A stretch of 64,000 bases of DNA from Anthopleura xanthogrammica (GCA_964019055.1 OZ025217.1:12444955-12508954); one strand, 5' to 3'; positions 26,647 to 38,576 are shown, numbered from the stretch's first letter. Translations and numbers: made by a program. The notes: generated by a model from the sequence alone, not told the origin.

Positions 26647-29573
26647 ATGTTGTCTGAAAGAGAAAAGCAGGGTATATCTGACCTTTTGATGCAACTTGAT
26701 CTGGAAGATCTTCTTACTTTGACAGATACTGTTACAAATCGTGTCGTTTCAGCTGAAACTAGGCAAGGTACATCTGTAGTTGTAGTCATATAATTACCAT
26801 AATTGAGATTTTTTTCACTTCATCTAGATTTGTTTATTTGTTAACCCCATCTCTCTGTCGCGAATATTAGTTTATTATGACATTGATATTATATCATAAC
26901 ATACGTTTTTTTGTCCTTTATCTCGACAGAGGCCGTTCAAGCCATTCTTTTGTATACTGCGAGTGCATCACAGTTGTTAAAGAGAAAGAAAGTAAGACGA
27001 GAACACTTATACAAGTATCTTGCAAAACAGGGCTGTATTGAATCTACGACATCAGACAAACCCTTCTTGTGTAGAAAGATACTTAAGTTATGGGGAAGTC
27101 CAGGCAAGGAGGTCAGTTGATAACTTATGGGATACTGTTCAATAATTCATTCATAATTTCAGTCCTAATGTTCTCCAATTTCAGAGTCCACAAATCATTC
27201 ATTAAAAATAACCTTCCATCAGGGTCTGTAAGGGTATTTGCAGGATCCAGGAAATGGTTAAATTATAGCACGGGATATGGGAAACTAGAAAAAATCTTAC
27301 ATGATTCGGGATATTGGAATCGGCCGTGACTCAGGAATAATAAATAATAAATATATAAATTTAATACTTATATAGCGCTTCATACATTTGGATATGATCT
27401 AATGCGCTTTACAATACAATATAATAATAAGAACGTATGGAATTTAAAATAATATGGCTCTTGCGATTCAATAAAAATTAATGATATGCAGTCTAAAATG
27501 AATAAATATAATAATATAATAAAATAGTATGAATAAAATTAATAAAAATGCAAAATTCTAAATCATTCAATAAAATCTAAGCAATTTTGAATAAAATCTA
27601 TAAAAAATGTAAATTATGTCAATGATCAATAGGACTATATCGATATACTAGGCCTAGCCTCAGTTCAGACGTCGAACCTCAAATGCCCCGAATCAAATGC
27701 AAACGAGAAAAATAGGATTTGCTCATCTGCACCAGATCCGGGACACGTGATTCCCGACATCTAAACCGAAACCAAGCCATACGCTTCTCTAAATAATAAA
27801 GTCTTAATGTCCTTCTTAAAATGTAAAATATTAGTTTCATGTCTGATATTTGATGGTAATTTATTCCATAACGTGGGTGCAGCCACGGAAAAGGCTCTGT
27901 CTTTTTTGACTTGAAAGATGGTTGAGTTAACAAAAGTTCTTCATTTGACCTCAAGCTGTAAGACGATTTCTTCTTCACGATGATTAAATTCATAATATAA
28001 GTAGGTGCCATCCCATGAATAGCCTTGAATGTCATTAACATGATCTTAAACTTTATCCTAGATCTTACTGGTAGCCAATGTAGTTCTTGTAATACTGGTG
28101 TGATGCGACAGTAACGCCAAGAGTTAGTAATAAGTCTAGCAGCCGCGTTTTGAACTCTCTGTAACTTTTCAATCTGAATGTTGGGGAGACCATAAAGTAA
28201 GCTGTTGCAGTAATCAATCCGCCCCATTACTAAAGCATGTAAGCATGTAGAGTCGTATGTAAGATACTTTCGGATCCTCCGAATGTTATACAGGTGATAG
28301 TATGCTGCACTACAAGTTTTAGTAACTTGGGTATCCAGTTTGAGGTGTGAGTCTAGCCAAACTCCGAGATTTTTTGTGGCACTTACCGGAACAACCTTGG
28401 AATCATTAGCAACAGCCAACTGTAATGTAAAGAATGTGCAAGTTGAATAATACCAATCCCACAGACTTTTAATGGTGTATTTGAATAGATGACTTATAAA
28501 CAAGGCTAAGCCTGTGCAAATGAGTCTGTGGTCTTCAAAAACAGCGGTTTGCATCGAATACGAAATTGGAATATTTATAGTTGAAGTTGGAAAAAAAATT
28601 AAATGCAAGATTCAGGAAAAAGGATGGCAAATGTCACAGGACGCTGGATTTCGTGATTCGGGATCCTGGATCCTGACCCCCTTCCAGACCCTGTTCTATG
28701 TTTGAATTATTTCCCTATTTAGTGCAAAATAAACTGATTACTGTTTCACCGATTCAGTTTACCAGGGGGCTAAGACTATTTTTGTGCCTACTGTCATCTG
28801 GTGCAAAGCCTTTAATATTGTTCAAACACATTATAAAACTAGGCTGCATATTTTATTTTATTTTCTTATTAGCTATTTTAGGTAGCTGTGCTCTTTTTTG
28901 TAGATTCTTATATATTCAATGTAATTTTTATTTTCTTTAGAATTCAGATAAATTGTTGTTGTTGTTGTTGTAGATAGAAGTAAATGATGACACAGATGAT
29001 TTTGTTCAAAGTACAACAGGAAATGAACAGAATGCAATTTCATCTAAAACAGTACAGCCTATTTATGAGGCAAGTGTTGAAAATGAGGGACAGAAGCTGG
29101 CAGAACACTTTATACCTTGGTTTTATACACTACTGAACTCTGTTACTAACAGGAGTACCAAGTCAGTTAGCCAAGATTGTTGGGGTGATCATCACTTTTG
29201 GGATGATGCCAAGTGCAGTATAACAATGATATCAAATGATCATACTGAAGAGAAGTGTCAAGGGGCAGTAGCTTCGAGTAATAAGCTGATTGAGGTTTTG
29301 TCAAGTGAACAACTCTTCCTAAATGTCAATCATCCCAGTATTAAGGGTGAAATGGACACTTACGGCCTGGCCAGAATAGTTGCTGGGGGAACAGTTCATA
29401 GATTTCAGCAATGCTTAGGTTTATTTGAACAATCATTTGGTCTTATCAGGGATCCTTTGACCGACAACAATTGGAAAATAAAATTCACCTATTTGAAGTT
29501 GAAAGCCCAGGGACAAACTCAAGGCAGACAAATTGAAGCAGCAGCAGAAAGCATGAAGGAACTAGGACAATAG
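26647..29573 (+). CDS. C3orf38: C3orf38 homologue
   Basis: Three exons, 26647-26767, 26930-27111 and 28974-29573 (stop TAG), with phase 1 then 0 junctions, giving 300 aa. The start was chosen as the first in-frame ATG (MLSEREKQGISDLL), because the frame upstream of it has no ATG. Landmarks shared with human C3orf38 (329 aa): DTVTNRVVS, VQAILLYTASASQLLKRKKV, YKYLAKQG, a variable linker, WGDHHFWDDAK, and the C-terminal VAGGTVHRFQQCLGLFEQSF then GLIRDP and NWKIKFTYLKLK. The C-terminal half has the look of an NTF2-like fold. Molecular role is not established; the human protein has been linked to apoptosis. Intron 2 (1.86 kb) contains an antisense LINE remnant. AATAAA occurs near 29594. It converges on the methyltransferase gene downstream. 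Confidence 0.88.
27340..28608 (-). mobile_element. 5'-truncated CR1/L2-like LINE in C3orf38 intron 2
   Basis: A minus-strand frame at 28608-27679 encodes the C-terminal part of a non-LTR reverse transcriptase: KNLGVWLDSHLKLDTQV, MGRIDYCNSLLYGLPNIQIE, KLQRVQNAAARLI and ELHWLPVRSRIKFKIMLMTF are hallmarks of the region after the RT core in CR1/L2-group LINEs. Past the stop, the 3' tail at 27340-27420 has TATATAGCGCTTC and TGCGCTTTAC, a typical stem pair in such tails, ending in A/T-rich repeats. No endonuclease or RT catalytic box remains, so it is inactive. Orientation is antisense to the host gene. Confidence 0.85.
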
Positions 29574-30385
29574 CTTATAATAATAGGATAACAATAAACA
29601 GTCTCATGTTTTGATGTCAAAGATTGATTTTAATCTGGTTCCCTGATATAGAGGCTTTGCACCATCACATGATGGCAGCCATGACAGGAGGCTTGAACAA
29701 TAATTGAATCTGGTGTAATCAGATTTACATGAGAAAGAATTCAGTTACTTTTCTAACCTTAGGTGAAAAAGGACTCTCTTATTGTTCCTCCTCCTGTCAA
29801 TGCTGCTGTCACGTGATGAATAGTCGGTATATTTAGGGGTCAAGGGTGGGATAGAGTGCAAACAATATAGCACAAAATAGTGCTAATTAAACAATAGAAT
29901 TTGCATGAAATAGTACTATTTAGTATATATTTAGTATTAACTATATTTCATGGATATACTATTATATTTTGCACTCTAGTGAAAAATCAAATAGGATTAG
30001 TACATTTATGTACTTCCATCATTCTGCTTGTAAGTCTCCCATTCTATTAAAAGCAGGTGTCAAATTGTTTTATATTTAATAGAATTATGCCTCTAAAAGT
30101 ATATAAAAGAACTAAAATCTCGCATAGTAAAAAACAAAGCTAGTTCAATGAAAAGCACCCATATTGATAAAAATAATGTAATAGCTTTTAGTGAAGCAAA
30201 TGACGTGTATATAGTAAGCATGTGGGTTTTGATAGTAAAAAATTATTTGCAGTATAGAAAATGACAAAGAATGCTGTATAAGCTTTTTGAATTCAAAGTG
30301 ATTATAATAAAAATTGTATGATTGTGTTATTTATGGTTTTAATTATTTATAAATACTACTTACAAAATAACTTAATTTATTTACT
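29574..30385. other. Convergent 3' intergenic region
   Basis: Contains a short TIR element (29854-29976) and AT-rich sequence serving as 3' ends of two convergent genes. TTTATT (AATAAA on minus) is absent directly after 30386, but AATAAT/AATTATTT runs occur at 30300-30350. Confidence 0.5.
29854..29976. mobile_element. Short TA-flanked MITE, GAGTGCAAA family
   Basis: 123 bp, starting GAGTGCAAACAATATA and ending TATATTTTGCACTC, with TA immediately on both sides. Shares its ends with the 457-bp copies at 36124 and 48445. Confidence 0.75.
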
Positions 30386-33088
30386 CTATTTACATTGTTC
30401 TTCAGGTTTATCCTTTTTAATTGCCAGAAAAACATTGACTCTTAAATCTAGTGTTGGCCATCTGTCAAGCCAGTAAGAAATGTAGCCAACCCAATCACAC
30501 AAGACAGTAGACTGGAGTGCATCCTTCCCCTCTGACTTTAGTTCTGCATATGTAGTATAGAGAGTAAAATGTTCACTTTCCTTGAAGTCCCCATGATCAA
30601 CATACCTCCCATCAGCAAATACTAAGTCTTCAATAAATGTTTTTGTTTGGATGTGTGCATTATCTATGAAAAGAAACTGTGTTCCTGGGCTGCTGAAACT
30701 CCTGATGATGCTGGTTAGGTACTTCTTAGCTCCTGTCTGGTTCTGCACAGCAGAAATGAATTTGACAAAGATCATCAGCTCTGCCTGATTAAAAAAGAAT
30801 ACAAATTACAACATGCAGGTGTAAGCATCTGGCATATTATCTGGTATGTTATAATTACCTTTTTGAAGGTTGCATGAAGAAACTTATCTTGAGGACTTTT
30901 CTTAATAGATAGTTTGCTAGTGACATCAACTGTTCCATACTGGAATGTTATTCCAGCTGTTTGTGTGAGTAGCACTTGTGCAAGATGTTCCCAGTCTTCA
31001 CAGTTATCAAGTAAAACCCACTCTGTACCTGGAGGGAAGTGTTGTGATAACCCAAGCACCTCACTTCCAGGACCTGCACCAAAACTGCACACCAAAGGCC
31101 TAAAGATGACATAATCAATAAATGATCAGTACAGCACTGTAAGTACCTACAAGGTTTATACAAGTACAATATTATTGAGAAACGACCAAGGAATGTAGTG
31201 ATGTAGCGGTAGTGAGTATATAGTTTGTTGTTTACTGAACAGCCTCTGACTAGAGAGACTCAGCAATTCAGCAAAGACCAGGTCCACCTATATCATTTAT
31301 TTTATACTGCAGGCACTTATTTTGATTAGCTCTTGTGCTTAGAACTTATTACATACTTTTTATTTCCTTCATGGATGTTTTTGAGGAACTCTTCCAATGG
31401 AGGAAAGATACCAGACTTGAAGGTGGCATGAACAAGACTTGCATGTGCTACAGTATACGTCCCCATGTATGCCCAACGCGACTCAGCATCATCAAACAAG
31501 GTTTGTTGAGTACCTTGTTTGGAAAACCTGTGGGAGACCCTGATTAGTTTATCCCTCAGAATACCATGGCACAAATGACAGTCCAGCTGCATCAGTTGTA
31601 ATTCTAGTTTAGTTTTCTCTTCCAACTGCTGGAATGAGTATTTTAGAGAATGGAGAAGATTTTCACAGATGGATTCTGAAAATAAAAATAAGAATATTTG
31701 AACATATTCATCAGTTAAGGAGAACAGTCTTTCAATTTTCTTAATAAATTTAATGTGTGTTTAATTCTGGGACAGAAATAGAAAGTACAGACTGAAAGAA
31801 GGATTATCACATTTCTATTTAGCTATAGGCTAGTTTAAATGGAATCCTGATATAACAGTATTCTGAGGTTTACGGATGATTAGCTTCAAGAATGGCTTGA
31901 ATACTGGACAGAATAAAGAGGACTTGAAAACAACTCTCCATCGCAACTCCTTGGAATATCCTCCAGTCATTTTAGATTTTCGAAAAAACAAGTGTAATGA
32001 CCGAAATTGAGGGAGTGTATATACAGGTAAACTAATTTACATAAACCCAACATGATTGACGGATCGGAAAAGACCAAAATCCAATCAAAGGTTTTAAACG
32101 GCGGCTCGCAATGCAACGATTTTCGCTTTAAGGTGTGTTGCATAGTTTTTGTTTGTGGATGTGTCTATATAAATCATAAAAGAAAAAATTAAACATTGGC
32201 TTGAAGATGTGAAGTTTATCTTCTCGTGTTGAACATCATTTCACTTGTTCGCTGTGAACACTGGTGAAATTTCACCAATCAAAGATAAACTTCATATATT
32301 TGAGCCACTGTGTAATAGATACCGTTGATAGATGCACTGAATGTTGTTAGCTTCATCATCTTGTTTATCTGTCGATCACTAACCGAGGCCCCTTCGCACA
32401 CTTCATCATCGTCTTCTTCAAAGTTGACTTCAGCTGACGATTTTTCTGAAGAACCTTTAGTTACAACTGAGGCATATGAAAGCAAAGAAGTTGATGGAGA
32501 ATTGTTATCTTTAGAAAAAGAACTTTTATGTTGTGACACCAAAACAGGTTCTTCACGCAACTTCGACTCGTATCTTTCATGTAAATCCTTTTTGTATTTT
32601 CTTATATCGGCCTTCAGTAAACAGCTTGTACATTCTCGAGGTATTCTCTCAACATTCGACTTTGAAGATATCATAAATGACGGCAAGTATTTAAAATGTC
32701 CGCAGCGATAACATTGTTGAATCAAGGATGCCATTTCGCAACCATCTTGTAAAAGCTTGGAAGATTCCTTTACAGCGGCACAGTCGATACACACTCGATT
32801 TTCCTTCCCATTAAACCATTGTCCGACTTTAAACATACACAAGGGAGCCTTGACTGAGCAAATTTTACACTTTTGTATCCTGTCATAAACACAATCAGCA
32901 CAAACAACATGGAAGACGTTTTTCTTGTCAACATCACCGACGCCATTTTGTTTTGCATCACAAGGAACTTGCTTCTTCTCTGTTTCCGTCTGAAGTGCAA
33001 TTGTCTTACGGATTTCACTAACGTTGAAAACGTTTTCGTGGGTAAGGTTTTTATGCTGGCAATTGAAGCAGCGTAATTCTTCCATCAT
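30386..33088 (-). CDS. Multi-CxxC zinc-binding protein fused to a class I SAM-methyltransferase-like domain
   Basis: Four minus-strand exons: 33088-32323, 31675-31357, 31099-30859, 30784-30386 (phases 1, 2, 0), giving 574 aa. Starts MMEELRCFNC. The first 160 residues hold six CxxC pairs (C7/C10, C63/C66, C74/C77, C100/C103, C126/C129, C153/C156), enough for three zinc sites. A Ser-rich, acidic linker (about 180-240) follows. The C-terminal half contains YMGTYTVAHASLVHATF, then PLVCSFGAGPGSEVLGLSQH, a SAM motif I (GAGPGSE), then WVLLDNCEDW (acidic motif II) and FLFIDNAH (strand-4 region). Substrate unknown; I do not recognise a named family. The zinc part suggests nucleic-acid or protein binding, which is inference. 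Missing second Gly features could mean a pseudo-enzyme. It is head-to-head with METTL18 and tail-to-tail with C3orf38. The 33085 ATG is an alternative start. Confidence 0.8.
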
Positions 33089-33434
33089 AAGAAACACCAA
33101 ATTTTGATTTTTTTGATGTTTTTAACCTGAAAAATACAAAGCAAATAAAGACTTTAACCAGCATGCTTATCGACCTTTTTAAAAGACGCAGGAATCCCAC
33201 ACGAGGGCCAGACTCTTTCGAGCCGGAAGTAAGCTCTGAACGTGTACACAAAGCGAATGGAAGTTTTCCTTTTTTTTATCGAGATTATTTTTGTCAAAAA
33301 TTTTACCAAATATCAAATGAGAAAATAACCAAGACTAAAGGCATTAGGGTACCATTAGAAGTTTTGAATTTTGTTAAAAAAGAGATAACCTTTGGGCTAC
33401 CTGTGTCATACGTAGGTCTGGTCACAAACTAAAC
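33089..33434. promoter_or_regulatory. Divergent promoter between the zinc/methyltransferase gene and METTL18
   Basis: 346 bp between divergent start codons, no TATA box. A possible minus-strand 5' UTR acceptor (TTTTTCAG at about 33130) suggests a non-coding first exon for the zinc/methyltransferase gene. Confidence 0.5.
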
Positions 33435-34364
33435 ATGGCGACATTTCGATTCAATTTCGGTGCAAAAGAAAATGAATTTAATAATGTAATGGTTTCTTCG
33501 GATGAATGCGATGCAACCCTAAAGGCAGAAGAAATTAAGGTATTTAACGATGCCTTAATGAAGAATGACTTTAAGTTAAGCACACAAGAAATCGTGATAA
33601 ATGAAAAAACAGCTGTGAAGATTTTGAACCCCAAACGCGTGGAAGAAACACTAAAAGCAAACAAGAATACAAGTTGTGTATTGGACGCTTCGTTATCAAA
33701 TAAAGACCTTATACCCGATCTATACGAGGGTGGACTCAAGATATGGGAGTGTGCAGTGGATTTGGTCGAGTTCCTTGAACAAACAATGGTAAAGTTTGAA
33801 GACAAACGTGTTTTGGAGCTTGGTTGTGGTGCAGGGTTACCTGGAATCTTTGGTTTGATGAAAGGAGCACGCGTTGATTTCCAGGACTATAACCGTGAAG
33901 TCATTGAACACTTTACCATACCAAATGTATTCCTTAATCTACAATCAAGTCATTCCCAGTGCTCTAACCAACAATTAAAAACCCAATTGTCAGCAAAGTG
34001 TCGCTTTTATGCAGGTGATTGGAAGTGTCTTGAAAACTACATCAACCCTAATAAAGATCCAGAGGAATCCTACGACATAATATTGACCTCAGAAACTATT
34101 TATGATACCAGAAATCAAACTAAACTCCTTAGTTTTATTAGAAGCCACTTACGATATCCTAATGGGGTTGTGTACCTTGCTGCAAAGACTTGTTATTTTG
34201 GGGTTGGAGGTGGTACAAGAACGTTTGAGGTGCTAGTAAATGAAACAGAAGACTTGCTTGTAACTGTTAGCAAAGTCTATCAAGATGGAGTACAGAGAGA
34301 AGTCTTAAGTATAAAATGGAGACAAAGCACTAGTGAAAAATTGGATAATGCCAACAGTCAATGA
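33435..34364 (+). CDS. METTL18: Histidine protein methyltransferase (METTL18/HPM1 type)
   Basis: Single exon, 309 aa, starting MATFRFNFGAKENEF. The N-terminal FxFNF motif and a variable linker are followed by SNKDLIPDLYEGGLKIWECA (family signature YEGG.K.WE), SAM motif I VLELGCGAGLPG, acidic motif DFQDYN, strand-4 motif YDIILTSETIYD, and late motifs YLAAKTCYFGVGGG and FEVLV. METTL18/Hpm1 methylates one histidine of ribosomal protein L3 (uL3), tuning translation elongation. Human METTL18 is 372 aa; the missing length is in the N-terminal linker, and the catalytic core is complete. It is intronless as in other animals. A MITE starts 20 bp after the stop codon, so the 3' UTR must begin inside it. 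Confidence 0.93.
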   Translation: MATFRFNFGAKENEFNNVMVSSDECDATLKAEEIKVFNDALMKNDFKLSTQEIVINEKTAVKILNPKRVEETLKANKNTSCVLDASLSNKDLIPDLYEGGLKIWECAVDLVEFLEQTMVKFEDKRVLELGCGAGLPGIFGLMKGARVDFQDYNREVIEHFTIPNVFLNLQSSHSQCSNQQLKTQLSAKCRFYAGDWKCLENYINPNKDPEESYDIILTSETIYDTRNQTKLLSFIRSHLRYPNGVVYLAAKTCYFGVGGGTRTFEVLVNETEDLLVTVSKVYQDGVQREVLSIKWRQSTSEKLDNANSQ

Positions 34365-34384
34365 TGATGAAAACTCTAATTGAG

Positions 34385-35193
34385 AGGGTCCTGAAGGGGT
34401 AATATGGGAGCTGGGATTCACCTTTTTTGGGCTGGGAAAATGAGATTTCATGTACTGGGACTTGGGATTTTGCAAAATCTCTAACGCTAATTAACTCTAT
34501 AACTTGGATTGAGATCTTGTATGAATAGCCTGCATCACATCCGGACAAATATGGAATGGAATGGAATGGATATTTATTTACCCTCGGTATTCCTATCAAC
34601 TAAAATAACAATTGCTTTTCATGGAAGCCGAGCTTGTAAAAATAAATAGATAACTATTAGTATTACAGAATTAGGTAAAAGGCTTAACCCTACCCTAACC
34701 TAACACGGAGACATTTAATCACTAATCACCCTCAAGTCGTGCTATTACTTATGATAAAATCATCGAAATATTAAATAAACGGTAAAGAAATCTTAGTTGA
34801 CCTTTGAAAAGTAAACCTTTATCGTCTATTCAATTTAAGCCAGTGTTAGTATTTTTTTTCCTCCACCGTTAAAATAACTGTTTATGTTCCAAACTGATCG
34901 ACATTGAAATTGCAGCTTTGTTTACTAGTAAAGGTCAGGCGTTGCATTTGGTGACCAACGAGCTACTGTTGAACAATCATTGGTAGTGTTAGAAGTCGAG
35001 AGCCAATCAGAATTTGCTTCATATAACCGTGTTAATCCATTGGGGGTCAGAACAAGATTTTGGGCACTATTTCACAGACAGACTTTACCAAAGTATTTGT
35101 CTGGATGTGACGCAGGCTATTGCTTGACTGGGACTGGGATTTTGCAAAATTTTTGGGCTGGGAAGTGGGATTAGGACTCCCCTTCAGGACCCT
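34385..35193. mobile_element. hAT-like MITE downstream of METTL18
   Basis: Perfect 15-bp TIR AGGGTCCTGAAGGGG at 34385, reverse complement ending 35193. The 8-bp flanks TAATTGAG and TAATTGAC differ at one base, fitting a hAT-type target duplication. Further inverted pair AGCCTGCATCACATCCGG / CTGGATGTGACGCAGGCT inside, and a direct GGGATTTTGCAAAAT pair. No transposase. Confidence 0.75.
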
Positions 35194-35744
35194 TAATTGA
35201 CAGTATATAGCTTTTTCAAAAAAAATTGGTGAAGTTTTTGTTGTTTGTTGCATACCAAGCCCGAAATGTAGTTTGGGGGTCATGGATTCAAGTAGTAAAA
35301 GGTCGCAACAATATGCGACTTCCCCAAACTTTGGCTGCAAGTTTTTCCAGCATCTTTTCTTTTGTGCTGACATTATTTACATATGAATAGAATAAATTTC
35401 AAACTTGGCCATGGTAAGCAACATGCAACAAAACCTTCACCAACCTTTTTTGAAACAGCTGTAGTTGGATGCTTTCAATGTTAACTTTTGGAACTGTTGA
35501 AGCTGTTAAATGAAACAGCTATTTTTGAAGAATTGTGAAGAGAAGCATGAATCATAGCATTGCATGCACATTGGTTAAAATGTCTTTCATATTTTCAACA
35601 CTTCCTGCATGTATCATTGAAGGAAGCACAGAGAAAGTTGTTTATTTTTTTTAACTGTATGTAATATGTATATAATTCAAGCTTCAAACTATGTCATTTT
35701 GCATCAAGGGGGGAAGATATACCACTTTAGAGTTATTTTTGATA
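35194..35744. other. Non-coding gap
   Basis: AT-rich sequence with short homopolymer runs. AAAAAATTGGTGAAGTTTTTG near 35220 and AACCTTCACCAACCTTTTTTG near 35431 are inverted, suggesting another decayed fold-back at about 35218-35455. No gene seen. Confidence 0.4.
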
Positions 35745-35913
35745 TATGGATAAAAAGTTAAATTTTACACCGTAAAAAATAAGAGAGATCACTTACTGAC
35801 GTTTCGGACGCTAGTCCTTTGTCGGAGGACTAGGGACGAAGGACTAGCGTCCGAAACGTCAGTAAGTGATCTCTCTTATTTTTTACGGTGTAAAATTTAA
35901 CTTTTTATCCATA
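35745..35913. mobile_element. Fold-back element with hammerhead-like core
   Basis: Near-perfect inverted repeat: TATGGATAAAAAGTTAAATT at 35745 and its complement ending 35913, with arms of about 70 bp and a short centre at about 35819-35836. The right arm contains GACGAA, a 4-bp stem (GGAC/GTCC) and GAAACGTC (35835-35860), an order like a hammerhead ribozyme core with its first two bases altered. Confidence 0.7.
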
Positions 35914-36123
35914 CTGTTTCATTAGAAACACCGACGCAGCCCACACTAGCTTACCGCTAGTTATCATCTATTTTTGATATAGTTTGGGAAGGGGAGACAT
36001 GTCATTATTATTATTATTTTCTTTTTTCTTGGGGAGGGAAATATGTTATCATTATTATTTCGGAGGGAGGGGAGAGGGAGGGTATGCTATTTCTAAAACT
36101 ATTTAAGAGTTATTCAGCTATTA

Positions 36124-36580
36124 GAGTGCAAATAATATAACCGTGAAATAGTTAGCTAGCTAACTAATGACTAATTATGTCCTAAGTTCTGCCCAAATTT
36201 GATTAGTAGAGAAATAAGCGAGCCGTGACGGGTCTTGCACATGCAAGCATATTTAATTAGTCAAATGATCACCACTACGCTGCGGTTTTGTAATGCGGAA
36301 TAAAAAAAAACAACCGTGATAATTTGAACAAACTTTTATTCCACATTAATCTATCAGTATTACAATTCGAATAGTTGTATCTGCGTCTTGATTTATTGAC
36401 CTGTGTCTTCATTTTTAACTCATTAAACGTCAGAAACACATTCTTTTGTGCACTGAGTCGTTGATCTAGAAAAAGCCTGTGCTCCTGTCATGCCTCGCTG
36501 ATTTCCTATGTCTTGCCTAACTAAGCACTAACTATCTCCTATTTCTTGCTATCTATTTCACGGTTATATTATTTGCACTC
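36124..36580. mobile_element. TA-flanked MITE, GAGTGCAAA family, copy A
   Basis: 457 bp with ends GAGTGCAAATAATATAACCG and CGGTTATATTATTTGCACTC plus the adjoining GTGAAATAG; TA on both sides, as for Tc1/mariner-type targets. Nearly identical to 48445-48899. No ORF. Confidence 0.85.
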
Positions 36581-36734
36581 TATTATTATATATTTTTTTT
36601 GTGGGGGGGGGGGGGGTGGCTATTTCATAAGTTTGTCTTTTATATGTATATATGTATATTTCTATTATAATTAGTTTAGATTATTAGAATAGTTATGGTC
36701 ATGTAAGAGCCACCAAGTGGAATAACCATTAAAC

Positions 36735-36735
<1 letters not shown>

Positions 36736-36809
<74 letters not shown>

Positions 36810-36810
36810 C
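36736..36810. repeat. (ATT)n microsatellite
   Basis: About 25 uninterrupted ATT units. Confidence 0.95.
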
Positions 36811-37707
36811 AAGGCACTGTCTGCAGCATGTCTAGCATTAAAAGACTAGATACCCCACTTTTACTAGCTCCTTGGTTACTGCTACAATCTCTTGATGAAA
36901 TCATCACGACTCAGGAAAATACATTGTATTCTGTACCATGACATGACTTTTTTATTTGGTTTGACTGAATCAATCCCTAAACCTTGTTTTGACTATCCTT
37001 AAATGTTGAGAGTGCAAACACTATATTTGTGAAACCATAATGTAATAAGCACTAATTTTTACTAAATAGTACTGATAAAACAATACAAAACAATATTTAT
37101 TGCACTATTTTGTGCAAAAGATATTTGATATACCCCAAGGGGGATACTAGAGGTTGTTCAATGACAGGGATGTGCTGCTGGGATCCAAAAACCCTACCCT
37201 ATCCAAGATATGAATATCTTAAGACACAGCACCATAATTGATCCTAATAAACCTATGTAACACCTAAGAAAAATGTTATACCCTGTATAATGCCAGCACA
37301 GTTGTCCAGAAAACTGCCAGTTTTGGAAAAATATTACAAATCTTAATACCCTATCTAAGACTTGGAAATGCTAGATACCGCTAACCTATCCAAGACTGAT
37401 GATTCAAGACAATAAACCATACAGTATACCCCATCCAGTATAGTACAAGTGGAACATTCCCATATGTCATGTATCCCTCCAGAACAGTCAATCAAACTTT
37501 TGAACAGCAGGGTTTACCAGTTGCTAAGGTTTGACATCACAATCTATAATAATTTATCATAATTAAGTGCACCTGCAATCATGAAGCTGTTCTTATATCT
37601 GTTGGTTTTGCACACGGGAACAGTAAAACGTCTCTGCTTACATAGAGTAACACTAGATTCATTTGTATTAAATGGCAATAAATGTGCAAATTATAAGACT
37701 TATTTAA
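36811..37707. other. Non-coding gap with a degenerate GAGTGCAAA relic
   Basis: GAGAGTGCAAACACTATA near 37010 and TTTTGTGCAAAAG near 37110 look like a decayed relative of the TA-flanked MITE family. Nothing coding recognised. Confidence 0.4.
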
Positions 37708-38210
37708 GGTGACTGCCTACCTTAGAACGCTCGATTTGAGCCCACGATGAGCATGAGCACAAAAAACGCTGAATAAAATACGAAATTTTATTTAGAAACC
37801 ATACACGTTTTGAACTTCAACAACGCAATTGCAAAACCAGCTTAATTGAAAGAACTTCTAAAAATCTACATTTTATATCAAATTTTTTAGAAAAGTTAAG
37901 TTTTCTAACGCATGAAAAAATAGATTTTTGTAGGAATTTTTGTTTGACTTTAGGAGATTTTTGAGAGCACTGAAAGGGCGAAATATAGGTTAGGGTTAGA
38001 TATCTCTTTGTCTTTTATTCTAAAATATCTATGTCATATTGTAGAATAATTCACTAGGCATTATTCATTAAAATAATGCTGATTATCTCGAAAATGAGCG
38101 CAGGACACCCCATTTTTCTTTTCATATTCGGAATCAGCATTAAATTTTCACTTTAAAAAATCATAGTTTAAAAGAAAGTTTAAATTTTTTTCCAAAAGTA
38201 GCCAGTCACC
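37708..38210. mobile_element. TTAA-flanked MITE, small
   Basis: TTAA then GGTGACTGCCTAC at 37708, and GTAGCCAGTCACC then TTAA at 38211. Imperfect 13-bp TIR; the exact TTAA on both sides is the piggyBac-type target. 503 bp, AT-rich, no transposase. Confidence 0.75.
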
Positions 38211-38576
38211 TTAAGACAATTTTGTCACAAAAAGATCTTAGAGTGGTGTTTCCTACACTGAAACAGAGTCTCTAGACCCGAGAGGCTTAAGGCCTCCCCA
38301 TAGGGCAGTTCATAATTAAGAGCTATCTGTAAATTCAAGGGTACAAAAAAGTTATATGTATGTATCAAAAATTTAATGTTTCATCATGCCTTGGAGAGAG
38401 AGAAGAAAGATCAAATCTCAAAGTAGTACATTGAGTTACCATAACCATTTACAAAATCTGCAATTGAAGTTGGTCTTGCAGTCCCATTTATTTTGATAGG
38501 AATGTATGGAGACCCCAGCTCATGCATACTCAGTTGGGGGTCTTTTGGTTGCTAAGAGCGGGAGGCTCATTATGAT
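38211..38576. other. Non-coding gap
   Basis: No gene or repeat recognised between the TTAA element and the minisatellite. Confidence 0.4.
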
